Shown here: piece by piece, positions 55,894 through 64,000 of the stretch
Layout of the letters: each line of letters opens with the position of its first letter
Position numbering within the stretch: the first letter of the stretch is position 1
Source of the DNA: Syntrophotaleaceae bacterium
GTDB taxonomy: Bacteria > Desulfobacterota > Desulfuromonadia > Desulfuromonadales > Syntrophotaleaceae
Direction of reading: 5' to 3'
DNA length: 64,000 bases
NCBI GenBank assembly: GCA_041390365.1
Contig: JAWKQB010000003.1
Span: 744,001-808,000 of the forward strand
Made by a program: the position numbers and the translations under genes
The notes under the pieces: generated by a model
What the model was told of the DNA's origin: nothing
What the model saw: only the letters and a program-made list of their open reading frames with translations
Database searches by the model: none

Positions 55894-58800
55894 TCAATCG
55901 AATCTCACCCGGAAAAACAGCGAATAGAGAACCGGAACCAGCCCGAGGGTCAGAACGGTCGCAAACGCCAGGCCGAAGATGATGGTGATCGCCATGGGTT
56001 CCCACATCGGTCCGCCGCCCAGCCACAGGGGCAGGAGGCCGCCCATGGTTGTCCCCGTGGTGAGCAGGATCGGCCGCAAGCGGCGCTGGGCCGATTCGAT
56101 GATGGCCTCTGCCGGTTCCCGCCCGTTTTCCTCGATTTCAATGTTGATGCGGTCGATAAGGACGATAGCATTGTTGATGACGATGCCGGCCAGAGCAATG
56201 ATGCCCAGCAGTGTCATGAAGCCGAAATACGAGCCTGTAACGAGCAGACCGAAGGTCACCCCGATCATCCCCAGGGGGATGGTCAGCAGAATGATCAGCG
56301 GCCGCCGGCAGGAGTTGAACTGGGCAACCAGCAACAGAAGAATGAGCAACCCGGTCAGGGGCAGGTTGACGGCAATCGAGGCGTTGGCTTCCCCCGAAGT
56401 TTCGATTTCGCCGCCAAGCTGGTACTTGTCGCCGAAGGGCCAGCTGGAGCTCTGCTTGTTCAGCCAGTCGCCGATCTTCTCGCCGATGTCGATGGCATTG
56501 GCCGTCTCGTCCACATTGGCCTGAATGGTGACCGTTCGCACCCGGTTGCGGCGAATGATCTTGCCCGGCTGCCAGGCGATCTCGATGTCAGCCACCTGTT
56601 TCAGGGGAACGGACTGACCGGTCTGCTGCACGTAGATGTTATGGCTTTCCAGTTTGCCGATATCCTTGCGGTCGGCAGCCACCGAACGCAGGGTCACCGG
56701 TATCAGTTCATCCTCCTCCCGAAATTCCGTCGTCTGGATGCCGCTGAGGATGGTCTGCAGGGATATGGCAATGTCCCGGCTGGTCAGCCCGGCGCGCAGG
56801 GCCCGGGGCTGGTTGACCTGCACCACCAGCTTCTTGGTGCGTGCGCCCCAGTCGTCGGTGATATTGCGGGTGCCCTGAAACGCGGCGAGTTCGGCTTTCA
56901 CACCCTCGGCCCGGTCGAAAAGCCGATCGACATCCTTTCCCGAAAGTCGCACTTCGATGGGATTTTCGATGGGCGGGCCAAGAATCAGGGGCCGGATCTT
57001 CGGCGTCAGATCCGGGAAATGGTTGAGGCAGTACCGCTCCAGAAGGGGAATCATCTCTTCCAGGCAGTGTTCCCGGTTGGTTCCATTGATCAGCATGTAA
57101 GTGTATTCGGAACTCGGAGCTTCGGGAGAGTAGGGCAGCATGTAGCGGGGGGCCCCGGAACCGATGTAACTGACCCAGTTCACCAGCCCATCACTGTTCT
57201 CTTCGGGATCGGCCATCATCTCCTTCAGCATGAAATTCTCGATTTCACTCACCACCTGCTCCATCCGCTCCAGCGGCGTTCCCACCGGCAGGCGCAGCTC
57301 AGCGCTGAAGATGGCCTTGTCGTGGGGCGGGAAGAACTTTCTCGGCACCTGAGTGAACCCGGCCAGGGAGGCGGCCAGGGCAAAAGTCAGAACGGCTACG
57401 GTCACCAGGCGGTGGCGCAGGACGGCGAGCAGCAGGCGCCGGTAAAAGCGATAGAAACGGGTGTCGAAGCTGCCGGCCTCCGGACTGTGACGGACGCGGA
57501 GAAAACGAACGCAGAACAGGGGCGTCATGGTCAGAGACAGAACCCAGGAGGAGAGCAGGGTGATGGTCACCACTTTGAACAGCGGCGCGGTGTACTCCCC
57601 GGTCGAGGATTTGGCCAGATAAATAGGGAGAAAGGCGGCGGCAGTGGTCAGGGACGAGGTCAGCAGGGGGATCTTCAATTCCCGGGCCGAATCGATCGCC
57701 GCTTGCACGGCCGGCTTCCCCTCGGCCATCTGCACCATGATCGATTCCGACATGACGATCGCATTGTCGACCAGCATCCCCAGGGCGATGATCATGGCCG
57801 CCAGCGACATCTGGTCGATACCGATGTCGAGCATACCCATCACCATAACCGCCATGATCATGGCCATGGGGATCAGCGCTGAGACCACCATGCCGGTGCG
57901 GAAGCCGAGGAAGAGCAGCATGACGGCCAGAACGATGGCCATGGCCTGCAGCAGATTGGACAGAAATTCATCCACCTTGCGTTCCACGTGGTCGGGCTGG
58001 AAGGCGACGATATCGAAGTCCACCCCGATGGGATAGACCTGCCGGAAACGTTCCAGGGCCGCCTTGACGTCTTCACCGAGAGCCAGCATGTCGCCGCCTT
58101 CGCGGAGATTCAGGGCCAGCGTCAGAGCCGGTTTGCCGTTGTAGTGAACCAGCGCGGTAGGCGGATCGATATAATGGCGGGAAATATCGACAATGTCTTC
58201 CAGATAGAGAACGCCCTTGCCTTCCGGCAGGGTGATGACGGTTTTTTTCAGGTCGGCCACCGAATCGAAGTTACCGGTCGGTTCGAGCACGATCTGCTCC
58301 CGGTCGGTAAAAATCTCTCCTCCGGGAATGATGATGTTGCGGGCTTCGAGGATGCTTTTGAGCTGATATGGGGAAAGACCGAGTTCGGCCAGGCGGGCGT
58401 TGCTGTATTCGACGAAGATCCGTTCCGGCTGGATCCCCTGGATGTCGACCTTGGCGATCTGCGGATTGAGCAGCAGTTCGTTGCGGCAGTCGTCGGCAAT
58501 CTCCTTGAGTTCGGCGTAGCTGTGGTCCTCGCCGCTGATGGCTACGATGATGCCGAAGATATCCCCGAATTCGTCATTGACGAATGGACCGATCACCTCG
58601 TCCGGCAGTTCGGCGGTGGCACGGTCCACCTTGCGACGCAGATCGTCCCAGATAGGCCGCATCTCATCGTAGCGTTCAAGGATGTTGACCCAGATGACGG
58701 AAACGCCCGGTTTCGATTCACTGGTTATGTAGTCGATTTGGGGAATTTGCTGAATGGCCTTTTCCAGCTTGTCGGTCAACAGCTGTTCGACCCGCTCCGG

Positions 58801-58965
58801 GCTGGCTCCGGGAAAATAGGTCAGAACCTGGGCCACCCGGACCACGAAGCCGGGATCCTCGGCGCGCGGCAAAGACGAAAAATAGAATAGGCCGGCCAGA
58901 GCCACGACCAGCAGGGCAATGATGGTGATCCTGTTCTTTTCAATGGCGGCCCGGGTGATATTCAT
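55894..58965 (-). CDS. RND efflux pump inner membrane subunit (AcrB/MexF-like)
   Basis: A 1023-residue proton-driven transporter with 12 predicted membrane helices and two large periplasmic loops. Family features are FPGASPERVEQLLTDKLEKA near the N-terminus, MSLAAMIIALGMLVDNAIVM with the proton-relay Asp in helix 4, and the second-half counterpart GIIALAGIVINNAIVLIDRI. Periplasmic SEYTYMLINGTN is also typical. It overlaps the adaptor gene by 4 bases (ATGA), so the two are coupled. Substrate is unknown; sequence is closer to the drug-type group than to CzcA, as judged by eye. Confidence 0.93.
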   Translation of the reverse strand: MNITRAAIEKNRITIIALLVVALAGLFYFSSLPRAEDPGFVVRVAQVLTYFPGASPERVEQLLTDKLEKAIQQIPQIDYITSESKPGVSVIWVNILERYDEMRPIWDDLRRKVDRATAELPDEVIGPFVNDEFGDIFGIIVAISGEDHSYAELKEIADDCRNELLLNPQIAKVDIQGIQPERIFVEYSNARLAELGLSPYQLKSILEARNIIIPGGEIFTDREQIVLEPTGNFDSVADLKKTVITLPEGKGVLYLEDIVDISRHYIDPPTALVHYNGKPALTLALNLREGGDMLALGEDVKAALERFRQVYPIGVDFDIVAFQPDHVERKVDEFLSNLLQAMAIVLAVMLLFLGFRTGMVVSALIPMAMIMAVMVMGMLDIGIDQMSLAAMIIALGMLVDNAIVMSESIMVQMAEGKPAVQAAIDSARELKIPLLTSSLTTAAAFLPIYLAKSSTGEYTAPLFKVVTITLLSSWVLSLTMTPLFCVRFLRVRHSPEAGSFDTRFYRFYRRLLLAVLRHRLVTVAVLTFALAASLAGFTQVPRKFFPPHDKAIFSAELRLPVGTPLERMEQVVSEIENFMLKEMMADPEENSDGLVNWVSYIGSGAPRYMLPYSPEAPSSEYTYMLINGTNREHCLEEMIPLLERYCLNHFPDLTPKIRPLILGPPIENPIEVRLSGKDVDRLFDRAEGVKAELAAFQGTRNITDDWGARTKKLVVQVNQPRALRAGLTSRDIAISLQTILSGIQTTEFREEDELIPVTLRSVAADRKDIGKLESHNIYVQQTGQSVPLKQVADIEIAWQPGKIIRRNRVRTVTIQANVDETANAIDIGEKIGDWLNKQSSSWPFGDKYQLGGEIETSGEANASIAVNLPLTGLLILLLLVAQFNSCRRPLIILLTIPLGMIGVTFGLLVTGSYFGFMTLLGIIALAGIVINNAIVLIDRINIEIEENGREPAEAIIESAQRRLRPILLTTGTTMGGLLPLWLGGGPMWEPMAITIIFGLAFATVLTLGLVPVLYSLFFRVRFD

Positions 58966-60062
58966 GGTGCGACCTCGTTGGAAGCGAGAATCCTGACCTG
59001 CTGCCCTTCCTTCACCCGGCTGATTCCTGCAGTCACAACCAGTTCACCTGCCTGCAGCCCGCTCAACACTTCGAGCCCCCTGGACTTCAATTCGCCCACG
59101 GTAACCGACCGCCGCGAAATAATGCCGATACCGTTCTCTCCGGGCTTGACCACGAAAGCGAAGCGGCCCTGCCGGTCTTCGCCTACGGCTTCCGGCGCCA
59201 CCAGCATCGCCTGGTCGCCGCTTCCGTTTGGCAGGCGAAAGGTGATGGCGGCGGCCATCCCCGGCCGAATTTGAGGGGAGTTGTCTTCCAGGCGTACGGT
59301 GACCGGATAGGTTGTGGCCTGCCTGGTTGCTGCGACCCCGACTTCCGTGACCCTTCCGACAAACTCTCTGCCAGACAGGGCATCGAAGGTGATACTGACC
59401 GGCATGTCCCGGCTGATCTTGGTGATGAAGCTTTCGGGAATGGTGCAATCGACTTCGGTGGAGTCAGCCGAGGTCAGCAGGGCCACCATCTGCCCGGCGG
59501 CAATGTTTTCATTCACTTCGATCGGCACGCTGGCAATAGCGCCATCGGCGGGGGCCGAAAGACGGGTGTAGCGCAGTTGGGAGCGGGCCAGCTCCAGGCG
59601 GGTACTGCTGGCCCGGACCGAGGCATTGGCCGATTCACTGGCGGCACGGGCGGCATCCAGATCATTCAGCGAGGCATTGCTGTTTTCATAGAGAGCCCGG
59701 ACCCGTTCGTAATTGGCTTCGGCATTGCGGGCCTGGGCCCGGGCATTGGCCAGGGCGGCCTGGGCTTCCTGGGCCTGCAGCACATAGTCGGTATCATCCA
59801 GACGAGAGATAACCTGCCCGGCTCTGACCCGGTCTCCGACCTTGACGGCAACCTCTTCCACCGCTCCCGGTATCCGAAAACTGAGCCGGGATTCAAGGCC
59901 GGCCTGGGCCGTTCCGGAAAAGGTCCTGGTCAGCAGGTTTTCCGCCGGTTGCACCCGTTGAAAGCGGATGGGCCGGATCAATGTCTGCTCGGCCGGAGGC
60001 TCGCTTTTGCAGGCGAGAAGGGACAGAACCAGAAACAGGACAGGCAGGTGGCGCATTGACAT
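58962..60062 (-). CDS. RND membrane fusion (adaptor) lipoprotein
   Basis: A 366-residue adaptor. Lipoprotein signal RHLPVLFLVLSLLAC with Cys18 as acylation site. Barrel-sandwich halves SFRIPGAVEEVAVKVGDRVR and RLSAPADGAIASVPIEVNEN enclose a helical hairpin rich in Ala (ALANARAQARNAEANYERVR). Beta-barrel and membrane-proximal parts follow. ATG 60062 lies 9 bases after GGAG. It links the RND pump to the TolC-type protein encoded 28 bases upstream. Confidence 0.93.
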   Translation of the reverse strand: MSMRHLPVLFLVLSLLACKSEPPAEQTLIRPIRFQRVQPAENLLTRTFSGTAQAGLESRLSFRIPGAVEEVAVKVGDRVRAGQVISRLDDTDYVLQAQEAQAALANARAQARNAEANYERVRALYENSNASLNDLDAARAASESANASVRASSTRLELARSQLRYTRLSAPADGAIASVPIEVNENIAAGQMVALLTSADSTEVDCTIPESFITKISRDMPVSITFDALSGREFVGRVTEVGVAATRQATTYPVTVRLEDNSPQIRPGMAAAITFRLPNGSGDQAMLVAPEAVGEDRQGRFAFVVKPGENGIGIISRRSVTVGELKSRGLEVLSGLQAGELVVTAGISRVKEGQQVRILASNEVAP

Positions 60063-60090
60063 GGTACAAAGGCTCCGGGTTAGAGTGGGG

Positions 60091-62541
60091 TCAGGGAGTA
60101 GAGGACGATTCCTGGCGCCAGAATTCTTCCAGGCGCTGATACCAGTTTTCCCTCTGATCGGCATCGAGGAAAAAATCGAAACGCCCGGTGGCTCGCTGAA
60201 CCGCCATCAGGTCGATGAAATAGTTGTAGACGGCGTTGGCCGCGACCCTGTTGGCGACCAGGGCTGCATTCTGGGCGTCGAGAAGCTCGATAATGGAAAC
60301 CACCCCTCGGGAATAGGCGTCGGTGACCAGCTCGAGGTTTTTGCCGGCAGCGGCTGCGCTTTGGCGGGCCAGGCCGATCCCGGTGTGGGAGGCGCGGGCC
60401 AGCTGCAGGGCCGAACGGATCCGCTGCTCCAGACGGTCGGCCAGGGCCCGGCGATCGAGTCGCAACCGGTCCAGCTCATGGTTGGCCCGGTCCAGTTCCG
60501 CACGCAGGGCGCCGCCGGCGAACAGAGGCAGGGAGAGATTGAGCCCGACGCTCCAGTCGGTGTCGTCGTCTTCGGGAATTTCAACAGGCAGGGGGAAGTC
60601 GCCGAAGGGGGAATCGGTACCTTCGCCGCCCTCGTAGAACCGTTGGCCAAGGGAGGCGCCCAGAGTCAGGTCGGGGGCCCAGAAGGAGCGCCGGGCCGCA
60701 ACCCGAACCCTTTCGGCCGCGGCAATGGCCTGGTCGATACGCTGCAGTTCCGGCACCTCGGCCAGGCCTTCCTCGACCATAAAGTCGCGAAAGCGGGCGT
60801 AGGCGGCTGGAGTGGCGAGATAAGGCTCCATGCGGCGGTCGGAGATCAGCAGATCGGAGTCCGACAAATCGACTTCCTCGGTGGAAAATGCCTCTTCCGC
60901 AGGTCGTTGCAACAGCCGATTGAGCTCGATCTCGGCCAGAGATTGCCGGGTGGCCGCCTGCACGACTTCATTGCGATCGGTCGCCAGTTGGCTTTCCCAT
61001 CGATAGACCTCGGCCGGTCCGGAAAAGCCGACATCCCGGCGGCGGCGGGCCAGTTCCAGGTTGGAACGGGTGACGCGCAGATTGTTTTTCTGGATGGATA
61101 GCAGGGTTTTTGCGCGCAGGACATTCAGGTAACCGGTCGAAGCCGCCTGGGCAATGTCGAGGCGCAGCTCCCGTTGCTCCTGCAACCTGGCCTTTTGCTG
61201 ATGGCGCTCGACGTCGAAGCCGGTTCTCAACCGCTCTGAATAGAGGGACTGCTCCAGGACCAAAGCGCCGGTCAGCGATCTTTCCGCCTGGGTGCCGAAG
61301 CTCGCTTCCGCCCGGTCCTCATCAATCAGCAGTCCGTTGGCGGCAATGCCGAGCTGGGGGAGGAGGGCGCCCCGGACCTTGCGCACCTCGGCTTCACCTG
61401 CCGCGATGCGGCGCTCGGCTGCCGCCAGCTCGAGGTTGGCAGTCATCGCTTCGTGGACTGCCTTGGCCAGTGTCAGCGGGCGTGCCTGGCGATTGACATC
61501 TTCCGCGACAAGTTCCGCTTCCACCAGCTGGGCCCAGGTCGGTGAAAAATCGATGGCGCGGGCCGTGGCCATATTGATGACCAGGTGGTCGTCGCTGGAG
61601 AACAGCACCGGCTGCTTGCCGGGTGCATCGCCCAGAAGAATGCTCTGAAGGGTAAGGGCCGTACGGCGCGCCAGGCGTGAAAAGTCGGATTCCGAGGCCA
61701 CTCCGGCCAGAATTCCCTGCTCGACCTCCTTTTGTCCGAAATAAGAGAAGCTTGGCAGGCGGCGCTGTTTCAAGCCCTCGATCAGGACCTGGAATTCCTC
61801 TGGAGCAAGCCCGAGCAGGGGTGTTACATAGACGGCATCCGTATCCTCGGGAAGTGCGGCCAGAACGTCCGCAGCCTTGCCTTCGACAGGGACGGCGGTC
61901 ATGGCAATCCCTCGGCTGTGAAGTTCGGTTCGAAGGTTTTCGCTGAGTTCCGGAATGGCGTTCAGATAGGGACGATAGGTCAGCACCGCCAGTTTTTTGA
62001 AATTCACGAGGTCGGTGAAGTATCGCAGGTCGCGAAGAATCGGCGAAGGTGAGGCGAGATAGGTAAAGTTGCTCACCCCGCTCCCGTCTCCTTTTTTCGG
62101 GTAGCCCTGTATGAGATGGTCGACGGTAAAGGGCGCCACAGTGGGTTTGGGCAGGGGGCCCCGATGGGCCAGGTGGTGGGACGTCAGAACACCGATGCCC
62201 AGCAGCAGATCAACCTTGGGATCATTCAGAAGGGTATCGACCTTTCTTTCGACTCCTTCCATGGTCCAGTCGGCAACGAGGGTCTTGTCCGATGGAAAAT
62301 GCAGTGGAAACTCACCCCGAGTCAATACCGTTAATTCCCGCTTGAAGAGTTCCAGCAGGGGTTCGTTCCCGGCCCAGGGGCCATCCATCACCACCCCGAT
62401 GGTCAAGGGCGCCGCCATCGCCGGACTCCACACGAAAAGCAGCAGGATCACCGCCATGACAACGGACAAATACCCGCCAAAGCGGCCCTTTCTCAGGACA
62501 GGGGCCGACAAGCCGTTGTTCATAATTAAAGGCGGGGCCAT
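60091..62541 (-). CDS. Fusion of ABC substrate-binding-like domain and TolC-type outer membrane efflux protein
   Basis: An 816-residue protein. After a signal region (LSVVMAVILLLFVWSPAMAA), residues about 46-345 look like a periplasmic substrate-binding protein of the TrpX/ABC_sub_bind type: PLTIGVVMDGPWAGNEPLLE, NDPKVDLLLGIGVLTSHHLA, FKKLAVLTYRPYLNAIPELS, and VYVTPLLGLAPEEFQVLIEG. From about 350 a complete outer membrane efflux protein follows (TLAKAVHEAMTANLELAAAE, then LNLSLPLFAGGALRAELDRA and SIIELLDAQNAALVANRVAA). Usual TolC proteins are 420-500 residues, so the extra domain is a real extension. AAAGGA precedes the start. It lies between marR and the adaptor gene and should form the outer part of the pump. 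Confidence 0.88.
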   Translation of the reverse strand: MAPPLIMNNGLSAPVLRKGRFGGYLSVVMAVILLLFVWSPAMAAPLTIGVVMDGPWAGNEPLLELFKRELTVLTRGEFPLHFPSDKTLVADWTMEGVERKVDTLLNDPKVDLLLGIGVLTSHHLAHRGPLPKPTVAPFTVDHLIQGYPKKGDGSGVSNFTYLASPSPILRDLRYFTDLVNFKKLAVLTYRPYLNAIPELSENLRTELHSRGIAMTAVPVEGKAADVLAALPEDTDAVYVTPLLGLAPEEFQVLIEGLKQRRLPSFSYFGQKEVEQGILAGVASESDFSRLARRTALTLQSILLGDAPGKQPVLFSSDDHLVINMATARAIDFSPTWAQLVEAELVAEDVNRQARPLTLAKAVHEAMTANLELAAAERRIAAGEAEVRKVRGALLPQLGIAANGLLIDEDRAEASFGTQAERSLTGALVLEQSLYSERLRTGFDVERHQQKARLQEQRELRLDIAQAASTGYLNVLRAKTLLSIQKNNLRVTRSNLELARRRRDVGFSGPAEVYRWESQLATDRNEVVQAATRQSLAEIELNRLLQRPAEEAFSTEEVDLSDSDLLISDRRMEPYLATPAAYARFRDFMVEEGLAEVPELQRIDQAIAAAERVRVAARRSFWAPDLTLGASLGQRFYEGGEGTDSPFGDFPLPVEIPEDDDTDWSVGLNLSLPLFAGGALRAELDRANHELDRLRLDRRALADRLEQRIRSALQLARASHTGIGLARQSAAAAGKNLELVTDAYSRGVVSIIELLDAQNAALVANRVAANAVYNYFIDLMAVQRATGRFDFFLDADQRENWYQRLEEFWRQESSSTP

Positions 62542-62701
62542 AAAGCCGATCCTTTCGCAAAATTTGTGAATTCAATTGTTTGTGAAGCTATTATGGAATC
62601 TAATTCGATTCGTCATGCCCGAATGATTCTATCGGGCATCCATGATTCCTTATCAAGCAGACTCGATTCCCGAAAAAAACCGCCTCGGAAAAGGGCTCTT
62701 T

Positions 62702-63121
62702 TCAATGCAGACCTTTTTCCATGAGTTGCACCATGCGGGCAAATTCCTCCGCGGTCAGCCGTTGATGAACGCCCTCAACATATTCACGGCTGGCTGCCTC
62801 ATAAGCCTCGGCGACCTGTTTGCCCTCGGCTGTCAAGTGAATGTAATAAACCCTCCGGTCGTTCGCCGATTGGCACTTGTAGACGTAACCCTGTTCGATC
62901 AGCTTGTTCACGATGGAGGTCACGGCGGGTTTGCTGAGATTCAGCGCCTCTGCAAGACCCGTGAAGGTCACTTCGTCATTCTGCTTGATGACGTTGATGT
63001 ACTGAAACTGGGTCAGATTGATTTCTGCGCCGCCGATTTTTTTTAGTTTCTGAACTTTGGCATTGACCAGTGCCCGGCTGACGTGTTCGATGATGTCCAT
63101 CAGTCGCTGTTTGTTGTCCAT
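62702..63121 (-). CDS. MarR family transcriptional regulator
   Basis: A 139-residue winged-helix regulator: LTQFQYINVIKQNDEVTFTG, LAEALNLSKPAVTSIVNKLI and the wing QSANDRRVYYIHLTAEGKQV. It is the first gene of the efflux operon, 160 bases before the TolC fusion gene, and probably represses it. AAAGGA precedes ATG 63121. Ligand unknown. Confidence 0.93.
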   Translation of the reverse strand: MDNKQRLMDIIEHVSRALVNAKVQKLKKIGGAEINLTQFQYINVIKQNDEVTFTGLAEALNLSKPAVTSIVNKLIEQGYVYKCQSANDRRVYYIHLTAEGKQVAEAYEAASREYVEGVHQRLTAEEFARMVQLMEKGLH

Positions 63122-63154
63122 GACTAAAAATCCTTTATTCCGGGCAGGTTTATG

Positions 63155-63174
63155 TTAGTTAACCGAACAAACTA
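63155..63174. promoter_or_regulatory. Candidate MarR operator upstream of marR
   Basis: TAGTT (63156-63160) and AACTA (63169-63173) form an inverted repeat around AACCGAAC, in TTAGTTAACCGAACAAACTA, ending about 34 bases before the marR start. This is a usual place and size for MarR autoregulation. Confidence 0.45.
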
Positions 63175-63219
63175 TGCTTACCAGACAACAGTGGCTTTCA
63201 GCCTTCGGATTCCGAATTG

Positions 63220-64000
63220 TTAAGGAGGACAGGCGGCGCAGGTGGAGCGGAACAGGGTTGTACTCAGGTAACGGTCGCCCCGGTCGGGCAGCAGGGTGAC
63301 AATGGTTCCTCGCTCCATCGTCCGCGCGACACGAAGCGCTCCCGCCACGGCTGCGCCGCTGGACATGCCGGCAAAAACCCCTTCCCGTATAGCCAGCTGG
63401 CGGGTGGTTTCGAACGCCGTGTCGTCATCGATCACCAGCTTTTCATCGAGTCTGGCAGGGTTGTAGATGGCGGGCACAATGGCTTCCTGCATGTTCTTCA
63501 AACCCTGGACCTTATGGCCGAGGGTGGGTTCGACTCCGACCACGCGGATGGCCGGATTCTGCTCCTTGAGGAACAGGGCCATACCCATCAGGGTCCCGCT
63601 GGTGCCCATGCCGGCGACGAATACATCGATCTTGCCCCCGGTCTGGGCCATGATTTCCGGTCCTGTGGTGTAGTAGTGGGACAAGGGGTTGTTTTCGTTG
63701 GCGTACTGGTTGGGCATGTAATAGATGTCAGGATTTTTCTGCAGAATGCGGTGGGCCATGCGGATGGCGCCATCAGTTCCCTGCTCGGCCGGGGAGAGAA
63801 GCACCTCCGCGCCGTAGGCTTCGAGCACGGCCCGCCGCTCCAGACTGACGCAGCCGGGCATGATCAGCTTCACCCGATAGCCCTTGGCGGCGCCAATCAT
63901 GGCCAGGGCGATGCCTGTATTCCCCGAGGTCGGCTCCAGGATCGTTTTCCCCGGCCTCAGAGCACCGGTTTCTTCGGCCTTCTGCAGCATGAAGAGGGCA
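63220..64000 (-). CDS. Cysteine synthase (CysK/CysM family), 5' end beyond window
   Basis: The visible 259 codons hold most of a PLP-dependent O-acetylserine sulfhydrylase. Phosphate-binding loop TSGNTGIALA, VFVAGMGTSGTLMGMA and AGMSSGAAVAGALRVA are typical. The sequence ends in STTLFRSTCAACPP with two cysteines, as in some CysK proteins. The N-terminus with the PLP lysine lies outside the window; reading continues upstream as ALFMLQKAEETG, so ATG 63990 is not the true start. Confidence 0.93.
   Translation of the reverse strand, partial: ALFMLQKAEETGALRPGKTILEPTSGNTGIALAMIGAAKGYRVKLIMPGCVSLERRAVLEAYGAEVLLSPAEQGTDGAIRMAHRILQKNPDIYYMPNQYANENNPLSHYYTTGPEIMAQTGGKIDVFVAGMGTSGTLMGMALFLKEQNPAIRVVGVEPTLGHKVQGLKNMQEAIVPAIYNPARLDEKLVIDDDTAFETTRQLAIREGVFAGMSSGAAVAGALRVARTMERGTIVTLLPDRGDRYLSTTLFRSTCAACPP

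Overview
The window is ordinary high-GC bacterial chromosome, most likely from a Desulfuromonadales/Geobacterales-type bacterium. The main support is the gene run mfd - PpiC lipoprotein - surA - pdxA - uvrA. Rubrerythrin, a diheme c-type cytochrome, an encapsulin-type ferritin-like protein and a large PAS/CheB/CheR signalling cluster also fit. No rRNA, tRNA, CRISPR array, phage or insertion sequence was seen. The assignment rests on gene content and recalled family knowledge, with no database search.

Layout. 1-4.3 kb: the tail of an unknown gene, a SnoaL-like protein and a MalT/BTAD-type regulator with a shortened C-terminus. 4.3-10 kb: a tightly coupled nitroreductase / FMN split-barrel / PEP-synthase-like phosphotransferase operon, then katG behind a 19-bp palindrome. 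10-15 kb: Na/phosphate symporter with a PhoU tail; a TetR regulator with a TVP38-flavin disulfide oxidoreductase fusion. 15-21 kb: hybrid histidine kinase, a CheB-CheR-PAS protein broken by a single-base frameshift, and an orphan CheB. 21-25 kb: ABC-2 exporter, tatA/tatC and nadA, the last two driven by near-consensus divergent promoters. 25-35 kb: mfd, two PpiC-type chaperones, pdxA, uvrA. 35-41.6 kb: TrkH/TrkA potassium uptake, rubrerythrin, a zinc-ribbon protein, cardiolipin synthase, and cmoA-cmoB for wobble-uridine modification. 41.6-50 kb: small metabolic genes, a THUMP protein beside a radical SAM enzyme, LysR with two MoaD-like proteins, an aldo/keto reductase with ferredoxin tail, CBS protein, patatin, radC. 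50-55 kb: pyruvate kinase, a small diheme cytochrome, an AmiS/UreI channel behind a candidate sigma-54 promoter and a 480-nt leader, fabH. 55-64 kb: ferritin-like protein, a marR - TolC fusion - membrane fusion protein - RND pump operon, and the 3' part of a cysteine synthase gene.

Intergenic spaces hold several unrelated repeat families: heptads of the CTCACTC type, long GATTTCGAT inverted repeats, a nested-hairpin GGATGG element, CGCAGATAA inverted repeats and a composite hairpin block next to pyk. The most unusual coding features are (a) the three-gene operon at 4.3-7.5 kb, whose last protein has the domain order of rifampin phosphotransferase rather than of PEP synthase; (b) a TolC-type outer membrane protein carrying an N-terminal ABC substrate-binding domain inside an RND operon; (c) the TVP38-oxidoreductase fusion with its own TetR; and (d) paired MoaD-like proteins without the usual terminal Gly-Gly.
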